64,000 bases of DNA, from NCBI GenBank assembly GCA_002179805.1, contig NAVB01000132.1:17065-81064 (forward strand), given 5' to 3'. The translations under genes and the position numbers were made by a program. The DNA comes from Acanthamoeba lenticulata (lineage: Eukaryota > Discosea > Longamoebia > Acanthamoebidae). Under the pieces are notes generated by a model. It was not told the DNA's origin. It made no database searches and was given only the letters and a program-made list of their open reading frames with translations. This document shows, one piece after another, positions 31,949 to 44,165 of the stretch (the stretch's first letter is position 1; the number at the start of each line of letters is the position of its first letter).

Positions 31949-34900
31949 TCAGTTGGCCTTGGCCGGGGGCTGGGGCGAGGCGACGGGCGAAGCGGGGCCA
32001 GCGGGCGATGCGGCGGCAGAGGGCGAGGCGAGCAGCTTGAGGTGGGTGTCGAGCTTGCGGTCGCCAATGTACATGAGGTACTTGGCGTTGGGCGGGCGGA
32101 AGCCGTTGAAGGACGAGGCCGAAGCGATGGTGTAAGCGCCCATGTTGACGAAGTAGAGCCAGTCGCCAATCTCCATCTCGGGCAGGTCGATGTCCTTGCA
32201 CACGACGTCGATCGAGTCGCACGTCGGGCCGAACAGGGTCGAGCGCGACTTGACCTCGGACGACTTCATCGAGAGCGGCAGCGGCTTGGCGTGGTCGAAC
32301 ACGATGTTGTTGAACGACCCGTAGAGCCCGTCCGACAGGTAGTATAGCACCTCGCGGGCCGGCGTGTCCTCCTGCTCGGTCGTCATCGCCTCAGTGTCTT
32401 CGGCCGCCGTGTCCTGACGCTCCTCTTCCTCGCCACCGACGAACGAGAGCTTGTTCTGGGGCCTGTGCAAGAAGAGCAAGAGCGACAGCGTAAGTCACAA
32501 GACTAAAGAAAAGAATGTGAAGAATAGTGTGATGAATAAATGGCGGTTGTTTTCAGAAAAGCAGAATTCATTGATTTATAATCATAAGTGATCATCGAGC
32601 TGGGTTTATGTGGTTCATCCTTGACAACCGCCAAAAATAAATAAATAATAAATAATAATACATAAATAGAAGATGGGGACTCGTACCGGTTGCGGCAGAC
32701 GAAGCGGTCGCGGCGAGAGATGATGGTGACGGCCAGGGTGTAAGCAGCCGTGCAGAAGTAGCGGCCGGGCTCGGCGATGATCTTGACCTCTGGCGGGAAG
32801 AGCTCGTCGAGCAGCTGAGGCACGCCCTCGATTGTCTCCTCAAACGTCATTCCGTCGTCGTCCACGCCCGGGTAGCCCTGCAAGATGATGGTGGATCGTC
32901 AGCAAACATCACCAAGAGGCCACACGTGAAGAGAGGAGCAAGAGCGCAAGAGAGTTCAGGTTTTGCATCAAAGAGTATCCTCATAAAGGATCGGTTCTCC
33001 AAGGTGAAGTTGTCATCATAACGGGAGAGGTAGATATGATGAAGATGGAGATAATCAAGACAGAGGAGAAAACGTACGCCGCCAATGTCGAGCAGGTTGA
33101 GCTTGTAGCCAGACTTGTCGGCCTCGTCAAAGACGCGGCGGGCGAGGCGGATGGCGTCGTGCCAGGCCTGGCTCGAATAGCAGCCGCTGCCGACGTGGAA
33201 GCTCACGCCGACGAGCGTGGCGCCGAGTTCCTTGCAGCGCTGGATGAGCTTGCAGCTCTCCTCAAAGGAGGCGCCAAACTTGGTGCCAAAGGGCATGAGC
33301 GAGTAGCGATCGTCGGGCAGGATGCGGATGACGAGCTTGGCCGCCGGGTGGAGGGCGATGATCTTGTCGAGCTCGGCGCAGTTGTCGAGGGTCATAAGGT
33401 CAAAGCCGTGCTCCTTGGCGTAGAGGATGTGCTCCTTGCCCTTGCACGGGTTGGCGTAGATGATGTTGTCGGCGGTGGCGCCGATGCTGCGGACCTCCTC
33501 GAGCTCGGCCTGCGAGGCGCAGTCGAATCCGGTGCCCAGGTAGTGCAGCGCCCGGATGATGTTGATGTCCGGGTTGGACTTGACGGCGTACATTGGGTGC
33601 ACCCGCGGCATGTACTTCTTCCACTGCAGGAACTTCTCCACCACGGCACCCAGGTTGACCAGATAGAACGCAGAGTACTGGCCCTTTTCCAGCTCCTTGG
33701 CCAAGAGCTCCTCCACAGTGCTCACCGTGCTGATCAGCTCGATCGCTGACGTCGTAGACAGCTCCTGGTACACTGTAAGGAGAAAATTGTTTAATAAATG
33801 AGCCAAAATAGATTATTAAGATTAAAATGGAAGAAATTGGTTTTCAGAATGACTGTCACAAATCATTGATTTAAAAAAATTATGTGTTATCATAGGCGTA
33901 GAATTAAGTCTTATTCATCATTTGCAACGTAAAAAATGAGTTGGTAGGGAGAGTAGTACCTTTGAGCTTGAGGTCCTTGGCCGAAGCGGCCTCAGCCTTG
34001 GTCTCGTAGAAGTCGTCCGGAACGACGGGAGCGAGCAGGTCCGAGGGCTCGAGCGCGGCGCGGACGAGCGGGTTCCTGCGGCGCCGACGGTCGCGGGGGC
34101 GCGGCCTCAGGGCGGCCTTCTCGCGCTTGCTGCGGCTCTTGTGGGCCGGGCGGCGACGAGCAGCCTTCTCGCCCTGCGGGATCGGCTTCTCGCTCAGCAG
34201 GGAGCCCGACGACGAGCTTTCCTTGCGGGGAATGAGCTTCTTGCGCGCAACCACCTTGCCACTCGACTTGGCCTGTGAATGAGGAAATGAAGGCGTAAGC
34301 CAAACCAAAACTAAACTGAAACAAATTTAGAAATAATGAATAAATTGTCAGGTAAAGGGATGGCGTGTTCTAGTCATAACCATAACGGCTCAGACTGCGA
34401 GCGGTGTTACCATATATTCATCATAAAAACATATATATAATATAATATAAAGTAATTGCTAACGTAATGTGTAAATCGAGCGCAAAGTGTTACCTTCTTC
34501 TCCTTGAGCTTTTGCCTCTGCTTGGCACCAAGACGGAGGCGCTTCTTCTTGCCGTCCGGGCCAGAGATGATGATCTCGGTAGTCTCATCACCCTCGCCCG
34601 AATCGCCCTCCTCCTGGTCGCCCGAGTAGCCCTGATCGAGGTCCACGTGGACGTCACCGCTAACTTCGCCATCCAGGGGCCCTTCTTCCGTCAGCGAAGG
34701 GTCCTGGTCATCGATTATGTCGCTCACCACGTGCGCGACGATCTCGACGCAATGGTCGTTCCTGAAAGGAAGAACAAAAATGAATGTTACTTCATGTACG
34801 GAAAATCGCGAAGAAAAGAGAATAATAAACAATTAAAACTAATCAGGTTGTAAAAGATGTGATCTCAACGAGGGAAGTCTCCTTCCCACTCATTTGTCCC

Positions 34901-35397
34901 TATCTAATGGAAAGTGTATCATCACGTGGGATAGACTAGAAGAGAAAAAAGAAGTGGACGCGAATAACGTACTCGAACATGGGCACAATACGCAGCCCGC
35001 TCACGCGGCGAGGACGGCGCGCGTGGGCGGCGATGAGCCGACTCTCGTCTGAGTTGTCTGACTGATTGTTGTCGTCAGCAGAGTCGCCTTCGGTGTCATT
35101 CCGGCGACGCTTCTCTTCAGCATCGGCAGCAGAGTAGAGATCGGTCTCCTCGGCCGAGTCGTAGGTCTTATTATATTCCTCATCAGAGGCGGTGAGATCG
35201 CCCTCCCAGCTCAGGGCGCGATCAAAGATGTGCTCGAAGTCGTGGTCCTCGCCATCGTAGTTGAGCTGGCGTCGGAGCATGATCTTGAGCCTTTCAACCT
35301 GCTGCTTCAGCTTGCGGTTCTCCTCCTCGAGGGCCGAGAAGGCGGTGGGATCGGTGGCGGCATTGGTAGTAGTAGCGACTTGATCAACTCCGTTCAT
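31949..35397 (-). CDS. ODC1: Ornithine decarboxylase with long N-terminal extension
   Basis: ODC makes putrescine from ornithine and is PLP-dependent. The catalytic region shows YAVKSNPD (PLP lysine), VSFHVGSGC, IIAEPGRYFCTAAYTLAVTI, DGLYGSFNNIVFDH, FGPTCDSIDVV (active Cys) and WLYFVNMGAYTIAS, with a Pro/Ala-rich tail ending at 31949. All key residues look intact, so it should be active rather than an antizyme inhibitor. Three upstream exons join it in phase through good splice sites: MNGVDQVATTTNAATD with a leucine-zipper-like EENRKLKQQVERLKIMLRRQ (35397-34972), an acidic exon ending KKKRLRLGAKQRQKLKEKK, and a very basic exon with RRRPAHKSRSKREKAALRPR. This adds about 330 residues before VYQELSTTSAIELISTVSTV, which is unusual: eukaryotic ODCs are about 450 residues. 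A separate upstream gene merely joined by my model is the alternative. Confidence 0.85.
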
Positions 35398-36502
35398 CTT
35401 GGTTGTCAGGGAGCGAGCAAGTATCGAAAAGGATGGTTCGAAAGTTACGGAAAGCCGAGAATCGGGTCGGTGTTGAAATCGGATGGATGAAGAAAGAGAA
35501 TAGAACGTTTGTAGATTTCACTTGGGAAGGCACGCAGCTGTTCTCAGATGGGCAACTGTTCGCATCGAAAAAAGATGAAAGGACTTAGCATCACATCGGA
35601 GATTTTAAATCACACGTAAGGAGGGTCCATCTTGTACCTTCCAGACGCACGGAGTCAAGATGACCGATTCCCTGAACCGGGAGTCACCGTTGAAGTAGCG
35701 CGGAGGAGCGTGGACGACAGGCGTTTTCTGGCGGATCGAGTAACGACGTCGCTGGTGGGATGATCAAGAGGTCTTCCCTAACGACTGTCCTTTCGGGCGC
35801 AGCTAGCTATCGGGTAGGTGAAGTGGGTTCTGAACGGATTTCCGGTTCCTTCCGCAGCACAACACGTCTGAATGGATTGCAAGAACAAGACCAGAACGGA
35901 GAAGGAGAAGAGGGGGAAAAAAGCGAGGTCAGCTCCGCGCCCGGCCAACAAAGCAAGGGCTAAACATACTGAAGAGATAAACACGAGAGCTAGGCTCATG
36001 AAATAAGAGGTCTTTAAAGACACAGTGATGAGGGGAGGCCTCAGCCAGACGCGGCAGACGAGTTGGACGCTTCTCCGGCAGGATGCGTACAAACCGCCAC
36101 CACACACAGCCAGGATTCGCAGTCGCCGACGACGACGATTCCTCCCTCAACCACCACCATTCTCGCAGAGAAACTAAAGGAGCCGAGGCTCGTAGAGGGA
36201 GGTGAATACAGACCTAGCGCGGTTGGCTGTGTGGGTGGGTGGGCGCGAAGGAGAAGCAAGATAAGATCCCGCGTGGCGTCCCGGCTTTTATGGCGGCCAC
36301 CGGGGCCGGCCACGCGCGTGGTCGTCACAAAAACTCGGGTGGCCATTCCCTCATTCTTCCCAATCTCGCCCCACCCCGCTGCGCCCTTAAAAAAAGAACA
36401 AATGGTCGGCAAGTGGTCGGGCAAGTGTTGGGTTGCTTGGGGGTAACCCGACGCACGCGAGGCAGTCAGACTGCCAGCTGGAGCAACCATTTCCCTCTTC
36501 TT
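35398..36502. promoter_or_regulatory. Upstream region of the ornithine decarboxylase gene
   Basis: About 1.1 kb between the PhyH stop and the ODC start, both genes leftward. It should hold the ODC promoter and 5' leader. An ORF on the + strand (36063-36446) lacks domain signal. No transcription-factor motif or RNA gene was identified. Confidence 0.35.
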
Positions 36503-37785
36503 TCAAGAAGACGAGGAGGGACGCGGCCTGGTGGGCCACTTGTCCAGTCCCCAAATGCGGCGGCCCAGGGGCGTCAGCGCCGGTGGCTGGTGCAGGCCCG
36601 CCTCTCGGTCATTGGTCTTCTCTTTCCCTCGCACTGGGTTGCCCGTGGAGTAGTGTGTGGGCCGCTCGCCCGACTGCATCGCGGCCAAGGCCGTCCGGCG
36701 GTAGTGGCGATGCTCCTTCACGATCTCCGGAGTCACGCAGGGACCATCTAGCGCCAAGAAGCGCACGAACGCCTGCAGGCGCCAAAAGCCCGGGATCGTG
36801 TTCTGCCCGCCGTTGTGCGGCAAGCAGCTATTCCACACCACGAGGTCGCCCTTCTTCAGCGGCACCTCGATCAGGTGCTCGCGGGCGTAGGCCGCATCGG
36901 CAAAGTTCACGAACATGGATTTGGGCACGCGGTTGTCACCGAACTCGCCGTTCTCGAACCGTCGCTTGTACTCTGCAATCAACTCGGGCTTGTGGAAACC
37001 TATGCGGACGTAACGAGCACGATCGTGAGCATGCAAGTTGAGCAGAATCACACGGAATGGAACATAAACAAAGCATTGCCTGGGATGCAAAAGAAGCCTC
37101 CGCCACCAACGGGGCAATCAGCAAGGCAGATGCCTCCTTGAAGCTCCGGGTAGGCCTCAGAACGGCGCCAGAAGTTCCAGTCTGTATGCACCGCCAGGCC
37201 TTCGTTGGTGCTGAGATTGCCGTCCTTGTCCTGTTTGTATGTAGCAAGAACGATCAGGCTCGTGCTCACGATGGCCGTGCTTGTGGCCTTAGTACATAAT
37301 GAGTGGGCTTGATGCTGATGCGGTCGATGCTCACGCAGAGCTTGTGGCTCTCGTAGAGTTGAGCAAATACAGAATACAGGTTCGGATGCTGCCGCAGTTC
37401 GTAAAGGCCGGGCAGGTGCCACAGGTCCACGCAGCTGTGCATCGGCAGCTTCGCCCAAGGCTTGGGGTCGTCTGCGAGCACTTACATGAGGTTGCTGCGA
37501 CTGGCGAAACGCTGCTAAGGAGAGGGGGGGGGGGGTATGACCTGGGCGGAAGTCCTTGAGCAAGTCGAGCCGCTGCCAAGCTTGCTCAACGATAGTGTCG
37601 CATAGTTGAGACTCAACCACGCCAGGCACGACTAAGTAGCCTTCATCGTCGTAGCGTTGCAGCTGCTCTGCAGTCAGCGGGAAGCTCAGTACAGCCGGCT
37701 CAATAGCGGCAATGAGGCGCAGCCTCTCCTCTCTTGTCTGCGCCTCACTACGTGTTGAGGCACCAACTTCTCCTTCTGCTTCCAT
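36503..37785 (-). CDS. PhyH-type Fe(II)/2-oxoglutarate dioxygenase
   Basis: The family (phytanoyl-CoA hydroxylase and relatives) hydroxylates small molecules using Fe(II) and 2-oxoglutarate. The start at 37785 gives MEAEGEVGASTRSEAQTREE; the fold opens with LTAEQLQRYDDEGYLVVPGV. After an intron comes KLPMHSCVDLWHLPGLYEL, LCVSIDRISIKPTHYV, and the iron motif in AVHTDWNFWRR (His-x-Asp). GGICLADCPVGGGGFFCIPG and a later exon with EVPLKKGDLVVWNSCLPHNG, including the distal His of LPHNG, complete the triad, and WRLQAFVRFLALDG gives the basic co-substrate residue. A Pro/Arg/Ser tail ends at 36503. About five introns. The specific substrate is not determined; no peroxisomal signal is obvious at either end. 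Confidence 0.82.
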
Positions 37786-37917
37786 CCTCGGGTGTCGTTG
37801 TCAGCAAGTGGTTCCCATCTGTGAAGTGGTTCACATCTGTTGTTTCTTCTTTTTATTTTCTCGGCTCTTATTCGCTGACGGGTGGCAGCTGCCTGCGGGC
37901 AGCTTTTCGCAAGAACA

Positions 37918-40900
37918 TCAGTGCGTAGTGGCCGTGATATCGACAGACTTGGCCGCGAACATGAGCTGGGTGATGGAGCTGGCTAGATCCACGATGGCAT
38001 ACTTGGCCGAGGGGATGGTCTGCGACACGTTCATGAAGCCGTGGGGCAGGCTATCGTAGATGCGCAGCTCCACCTGTCGAACACAAGCTTAGCACGAGAC
38101 GCATCGGCACGCGCATGCAACCGTACCGGCCGGCCTTCCTTCTGCAATCGGTGCGCAAAGTGGACGCCGTCGTCGAGCAGCGGGTCGAGCCCACCGGCGG
38201 CGATGTGCGTAGGCGGGAACTTGGCCAGGAGCGACGCCGGCGCCATGCTCGGGCTGATGTACGGGTCCGTGAACGTCGTCTGATGCGCATCACCCGCACA
38301 CACACACACACACACACCGCGTAAGACCATCGGTGCCAGCTGCTCAAAGCTGCAGGCGGCGCTGCGGGCAAGCACTGCGTACGCTTCGCTTGCTCTCCGG
38401 CACGTAGGAGTTGAGGCACAGCTCGGTCGAGGGGAAGTTGAGGACGGGGTCGTGGTTGAAAATGGTTCGCGAGATGGTGGCCGCCAGCGACAGACACAGC
38501 GCCGGATAGACGAGGACCACCCCGACCGGCACGGGCAGTCCCTGATGCATTCCGAGTAGAAAGAAAAGAGGCCTTTAGCCCTGGCCGACAACAGCGAGGA
38601 GGAAGGAGAGAAGGGCCAACCTCAGCGATCGCGCGGAGGGTAATGCCGGCGACCAAGTTGCCGCCCGCTGAATCGCCAACCAGCAAAACTCGGGGCGTGG
38701 CCTTGGAGTCCTCTGTGGCGCAGCCATTAGCGCACATAATCCGAAGGCGGCAGTGGCGATTGGGGGAGAGGGCCGTACGCGAGACGATCCCGAGCTCGTG
38801 ATAGTGCGCGAGGACCCACTTGTAGGCGGCGTAGCACTGGTGGTGCGCCGTCGGGTACGGGTGCTCGGGCGCCAGGCTGTAGTCGACGGTCAGGATCGGG
38901 ATGCCGGTGAGGCCGGCCCATTGCTTGAGGTAGGACAGATGGCTCTGCGAGGACTGCGCGATGAAGCCTCCCCCGTGGACGTGCAGCACCAGGCAAGGGG
39001 CCTCGGCGCCGCCCGCGGGAGCCGCCTCCTCGTCGGCCGTACGTCTCTCCGGGGCGGTCCGGTCCCCGTCGCTCTGGCTGCGCCCGCGGCCGGACGTGGG
39101 CGGGTGGCCGCTGTTGTTGTTGTTGCTGCGGGGAGCGCCGCGCGCCGCCGCGGCCTCCTCGTCGTGCAGTTCGTCACGCTCTTCGCCCACGGGAATCTGT
39201 ACAGGTGCGGAGTGGCCGGGCTCGTCGTCGTCCTTCCTTCGCAGCGCGGGGAAGAGCGAGCGATAGGACGACGGCGAGAACACATGGAACGAAGAAGATG
39301 ACGCAGAAGAAGTAGAAGAGGAAGAAGAAGCCAACGACGAAGGCGTTGGCGGCGCGCCGCTACCGGGTGTTCGCGGCGGAGAGTAGAACGAAGACGACGT
39401 GGGCGAGAACGCAGTGGGCGAGAAGGCGTGCATTGCGTCGTCCTCACTCTCGTCTTCCGTGGTCGCGTCATCGTCACGGCGGGACCAGTAGGCCGGGTCC
39501 ATCCAGTGGGTGGGCAGCGAGGGCGGCGCGAGGAAGGAGAAATAGTTGGACAGGGACGCAAAGTAGGTCGACGACGAGGGACGCAGCGAGGCCGGCGGGT
39601 CCCAGATGAATCGGGCGCGCATGGTCGCGGGCGGCGTCGGATGCTTGCTGCTGCCGCCGTCTTCACCACTGCCGTCGTCCTCGATAGGCGGGCACGGAAT
39701 CTCGAATACTCGCTCGATGGCCACTTTTTGATTCGTCGAGTAGCCGAGCGAGACGGCGAACCAGTGATACCTTGATAAATTAAAAGAAAGAATTAAATAA
39801 TTTGAAATAAAATAAATCGGTTTTTGCACACAATATAAATTTAAAAAAAAAAGAAAGAAAAAAAAGGGCGTACATGGGGTCTTCGAGGACGTCCCACACA
39901 GACCGCAACATGTCAAGGGAGATGGAGCGCTTGAATTCAACGGCCTGGCGGGCTGCCTCTCGCGGCGAGAAGGCATACTTGAGCATGCACGAGGAAAACA
40001 TTGTTTGCTTCGACACGAAGTTGCCCATGGCGTACGACTTGCCCGTGGCCGCAAAGAAGATGTTGAGTTGCTTTGCGTAGGAGGCCAGCTCCTTGTTGTA
40101 CTGCATGCAGACGTGGTGCAGTTGTTCAGTTCTTGATCCCATAGCCAAGAGCAAGCGAGAGCGCACCTCGTAGCCCATGTGGTGGGGCTGCAGATGACTG
40201 CGCCAGGGCACGCTCTGGGGCAGGGCCGCGTCGAGGACAGGCAAAGTCTCGTAGGGCTGGTCGGCCGACGCCGGCAGGACGCCAATCACGGTCAGGCCCT
40301 GCACCGTCTGTTCGTGTGTGGCCATTCTCGCGTCCGTGAGGCAGCTCAGCAGTGTGAGCCTTGAGCGAGAGGGATACGAGCGTACGAGTTCGAGAAGGGC
40401 AAAGGTGGTCTGCATGCTTTCCCGGAGCTCGGCGAACCTGGCCTCCATCTGGGCGAAGCTGCACTGCTCCAGGAACGAGCGGAAGTGCGCCGACGCCTGC
40501 TCGTCCTCCAGAGGCGCCGAGGGCGGGACCTCCTCCACGGCCAGCCCCTGCACCTTCAAGTGCTATGCACAATCTCATGTGAGCGCCACCGGTTGCTCGG
40601 AGGTGATTGGCAGGTTGGGCGCGCGGGACTCACCTCCACGACGAGCCCGTGCGTGACGCCCATGTGGTGGATGAGGAACCCGTAGGCCGCGCTCAACGGT
40701 TCCTCCACCACGCGCAGCAAACTGAGGCGTCGGCGTGATGGACGCGGAGCGGTCAGTCCAATGTTGTGTGCATGTGGAGAAGCAGACACGATCCAGGGGC
40801 GGAGGAGCACCTGCGATAGCCGCCGAGGGCGACGACGCCGAGCCGGTCGGCCGTGGGGAGCTGCAATTGGCGGATGGCGTCGAACAGGAAGCGGATCTGG

Positions 40901-41427
40901 CGCATCACGGTATCCAGCTTGACGAAGTAGGCTTGTGCTTCATCGTATCTGTCGCACAAGCCATGGCCATGTGTGAGCGGAAGGCGAGAAAAAGAAGCAG
41001 CACGTGGGCTTACGCGTAAGTACCGCTTGGAGTGCCTGTTGTCCTCCCACAGGGCCTTGGCGTGACTCACCAGGAGCAGAATGCGGACGATGACGTCGGA
41101 CAGCGCCTCCTCCTTTGCTTCAAGCGCGGCGAGGAGCTGTGCCACTTTCTGTTGGACGGCCTCCTGGCCGCCGGGCTTCCACTTGAGCTCCAGATAGCGC
41201 AGGTGGGGTGGTGGCGAAGGGAAGCTCGTGAGCGCCGCAGAGGCCGCCAGATGCGAGGTCGAGGTTGACTCGACGGCGACGTCGGTGGCGCTTGAGTTGT
41301 GGACAGTTGCGGCCACAAGTTCAGGAGGAACACTCGTGGTGGCATCGTCGCACGATGCATCGTCTCGTTTGCCCAGGGCCATAATCTTGCGCAAGGGCCC
41401 GGGAAATTCGATGTTCCCCCAACTCAT
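37918..41427 (-). CDS. LIPE: Hormone-sensitive lipase (HSL family)
   Basis: HSL hydrolyses diacylglycerols and steryl or retinyl esters at lipid droplets. The start at 41427 gives MSWGNIEFPGPLRKIMALGK. The N-terminal HSL domain is present: RYLELKWKPGGQEAVQQKVA, YDEAQAYFVKLDTVMRQIRF, LSLLRVVEEPLSAAYGFLIH, YAMGNFVSKQTMFSSC. The catalytic half shows the oxyanion motif VLHVHGGGFIAQSSQSHLSY, LTVDYSLAPEHPYPTAHHQC, the nucleophile GDSAGGNLVAGITL, an Asp in IAAGGLDPLLDDGVHFA, and the His in IYDSLPHGFMN near the end. The stop TGA lies at 37918-37920. A long Ser/Pro/acidic insert (about 39000-39500) separates the two halves, at the place where animal HSL carries its phosphorylated regulatory module. 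At least eight introns. Confidence 0.9.
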
Positions 41428-41866
41428 CTCTTAAGCAGAGAACAAAATGTCGAAATGCAAGACAAAATTGCTGTACGAGGTGGGTCCTCCTTGATCAAGC
41501 TCTCCTGGCAAATAAATGAAACTTATGGCGGCTCGCGTCGTTGCAAGTATTACGACGCCAGAGGTTGGCGCAGGGCCGGTTGCTCTTCCGGAGCAAGCCG
41601 CCGACGCGTCGCACACAACGCCCGTTGGGCTCGCCCCCGTCAATTTCGCCTCCCCCAGATTTCTGGCGCCTCTCGCGGGCAAACGTTCGGTCGGTCTGGC
41701 GTTGCGCTCTCAACGTGATGATCACTGATCACGACGTCTCTTCCACCTGCTGCAAGAAGCTTCAAGTGGCTTCACCAGACATGAAAAAGAGAATGGAGCT
41801 GGTAATAGGTCTGTTTTTTCCACATTAAACCACGACCAGCGTTCGGCCGCTTGCCAGGGCCGTCGA
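41428..41866. other. Intergenic region, HSL upstream and WDR89-like downstream
   Basis: About 440 bases between the HSL start and the WDR89-like stop; both genes are leftward, so this should be the HSL promoter and leader. No gene or motif is recognised. Confidence 0.35.
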
Positions 41867-43305
41867 TCAAGGCAGGGTCCACATGCAGATCTTGGTGTCC
41901 TCACCGCCGGTGATGAGGGTTCGTCCCTGGCGGTGCGCGAGGCCGGCTGCGTGTGAGAACAATATCGCCTTTCACCGTGAGTGCGTGAGTGTGTGACGCA
42001 CCTGCACGTCCCAGTCAAAGCACCGCACCACCCCGTGGTGACCGCCGTGCAGTCGAGAAACAGGCTTGATCCCCGTCTGCTCGACTCGGAGCACGTCGAC
42101 GTTGCCCCTGCAGATGGAAACACTTGAGCGGTTTGCAGGGGATGCAGCGCGCCAGCGGCTTGAGGACGACGTACTCAAAGGTCCCTGTGACCATGAAGAG
42201 GCCGTCGCTCGCGGGGTCGTACTGGCAGTCGATCACGTAGTCGATGGGCACCACGCCGGCCAGAGCCTGCCGAGCGTCGTCCAGCTTGGCGACTTCCTCG
42301 TTCTGTTCAACGTTGTAGAGGCACATCGTCTGGTCCGACGAGACGACATACATGAAAGCGCCACTGGGCCCGAAGAAACCGAGCGTCTCGACAGCCTTGT
42401 CAGTAGGCGTGACTGCGAGAGCGCCACACGGCCACGCCACGGTCCGTCAGCAAAAAGCCACACGTGGAAGGAGAAGCCAAGGGGGCCAACCCGACACCAG
42501 GGCGTCGTCTTCGTTGGGCTGCGTAGTGTCGAACATGCACACGAGGCCGTCTGTCGAGCTCGAGAAGAGCCGGTTCTGTGCGACTGGATGGAAGAGGATC
42601 TGGACATCATCGAGTATGAGCGCGAAGCACCTCTTGTGAAAGAAGGATGGTGCACGCACATGAGTGATCTCCTCGTTATGGGACTCTGAAAAGATGGCCT
42701 CGGGCGGTTGCTGCTTGCCCGGCGCGGCCTTGCGGAGGTCCCAGAAGAGGATGTTCTCTTTGGCGCCAGCCGCCAGCACCATGTCGCCCGCACCGCCGAT
42801 ATCAAAGCTCTCCACCGGCTCATTGGCTACGTATCGTCGTCACGACAAGCTGACGTCAGCTGCCGCAAGTCACAGAAAGAAGTGAGCGAGGAGCCAACGC
42901 ACCGGCGAAGATGCAGGCGAGGGCCTGTGTGCGGAGGTCCCAGCATCGAATGCTGCCGTCGTGTGAGGAGGACCAAAGGAGGGAAGGGTTCTGCTTGGCA
43001 AAAGCGATGCGCGTGATTGTGTCGTCGTGGCCAGTGATGCGGCCTCCAAAGTCAAGGGTCTGCCGCGAGAATAAGCAGATGCCGTTGGTCGAGTCGGCGG
43101 ATGCAAGTATCTCGACCGGAGCTGGCGCTCCGGGGGTGGCCAATTTTGTGGATTTACTGAAGTGGGTGAGATAGGTGGTTGGATCAGCCTCCTCCAGCTG
43201 CTGCGCGAGCTGGCGCTGCACCTGACGCTGTTGTGCGTCGGAGGGCGTGGGCACGATCACCGACTTGGAGAGGAGGCCAGAGGGGATTGCTGCCGGGGCG
43301 TCCAT
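41867..43305 (-). CDS. WDR89-like WD40 repeat protein
   Basis: WD40 propellers scaffold protein complexes. The start at 43305 gives MDAPAAIPSGLLSKSVIVPT. Repeats include GGRITGHDDTITRIAFAK with LLWSSSHDGSIRCWDLRTQA, MVLAAGAKENILFWDLRKAA, EEITHVRFHPVAQNRLFSSS with DGLVCMFDTTQPNEDDAL, GAFMYVVSSDQTMCLYNV, and the last exons, VSRLHGGHHGVVRCFDWDVQ and RTLITGGEDTKICMWTLP, ending at 41867-41869. The layout (single seven-blade propeller, NEEITHVRFHP and the final LITGGEDxxxxxW) is most like WDR89, for which no firm biochemical role is established. About seven short introns, including one exon pair with uncertain ends around 42400-42500. Confidence 0.8.
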
Positions 43306-43433
43306 ATCACCGCGAGTGGCAAGATGAAGATTTGCACACAACCCCTTTTTTCCTTTATTTTTTCCGTCTTTTACAGGTCTTCTTTCTTTGGTGGTCTTCT
43401 TTCTTTAGTGTCTTTCGGCTAAACAAGAACCCA

Positions 43434-44165
43434 CTACGCATCGCCGACGGCCTGCCTCTGCATCTTGCTCCAGCGAAGGCCGCACGCATTGCACAGCCTG
43501 ATATTGGACGTCACTCTAGAGTGTGAGCAGCAGGTTGGTTCTTATCGGTCGTCAACGTACGTCTGGCTGCCGTGAGGGCCTTTCCTCCATTCTGGGGTCT
43601 TCTCGGTCTTGCACCCGAAGCACTGCCGAGGGATTTCGATTTGTGGTTTGGGTTGCTCCCTTGTTTTGACTGACCTGGCCTTGCTTGCCGAGGACGACCG
43701 AGGCTCTGGCTTCATCTTAGCAGCGTTGGGCGGCAGGCGGGTGGGCAGCTTGTGAGAGCTTGGTGTCGGCGAAGGCCCTCGCGTTGGTGATGATAGCGTA
43801 GCGGTCCTATTGGGCGTGAGGTTGATCCAACACATGGCCAAGTCGGGGAAGAAAGGCGAAACGACGTCGGCTTGCTCACGGATCACCGGCGAAGGAGGTG
43901 TGGAAGGACGAGGACTCCACGTCAAAGGTTGCTTCTGTGCTGGCTGAGCCTCAAAAGCGCTTAGCAGAGAGCAAACTTCCGCGATCTGGTGCAAGACTTG
44001 ATGGAGAGCTTCAGCAGATTGCTCGTACCGCCCGTTCTCGCACAGTTGCCTGAGTCCAGAAAGAGCGTGATTGACCTGTGGAGAGTCTGACAGGTAAGAG
44101 GGGTGTAAACGGCAAAGAAGCGCAAGGAGAGCTGAGACCTTAGCCAAGAGGGAAGTAGAGAGCAT
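43434..44165 (-). CDS. GATA-type zinc finger transcription factor
   Basis: GATA factors bind (A/T)GATA(A/G) in DNA. The first exon (start 44165) encodes about 200 residues: a helical N-terminus (LLAKVSALLALLCRLHPSYL, LCENGRYEQSAEALHQVLHQ), a Ser/Pro/Thr-rich middle, and the first half of a GATA finger, CFGCKTEKTPEWRKGPHGSQ. After an intron (donor GTACGTTGAC, phase 2) the finger continues LCNACGLRWSKMQRQAVGDA and stops at 43434-43436. The four Cys (C-x2-C and C-x2-C) and TPEWRKGP are standard. Only one finger is present, and the basic tail after it is very short. It is divergent from the kinase at 45160. Confidence 0.88.

Noticed and set aside
33036..33749. 237-residue open frame on the plus strand
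   Set aside because: Antisense of the ODC catalytic exon, whose product is clearly ODC.
36063..36446. 127-residue plus-strand frame upstream of ODC
   Set aside because: No domain, poor codon pattern and no splice support; it is in the ODC upstream spacer.
38051..40285. 744-residue minus-strand open frame taken as one exon
   Set aside because: It contains true HSL exons but reads straight through several introns and changes to wrong frames after each; the spliced model keeps the lipase motifs.
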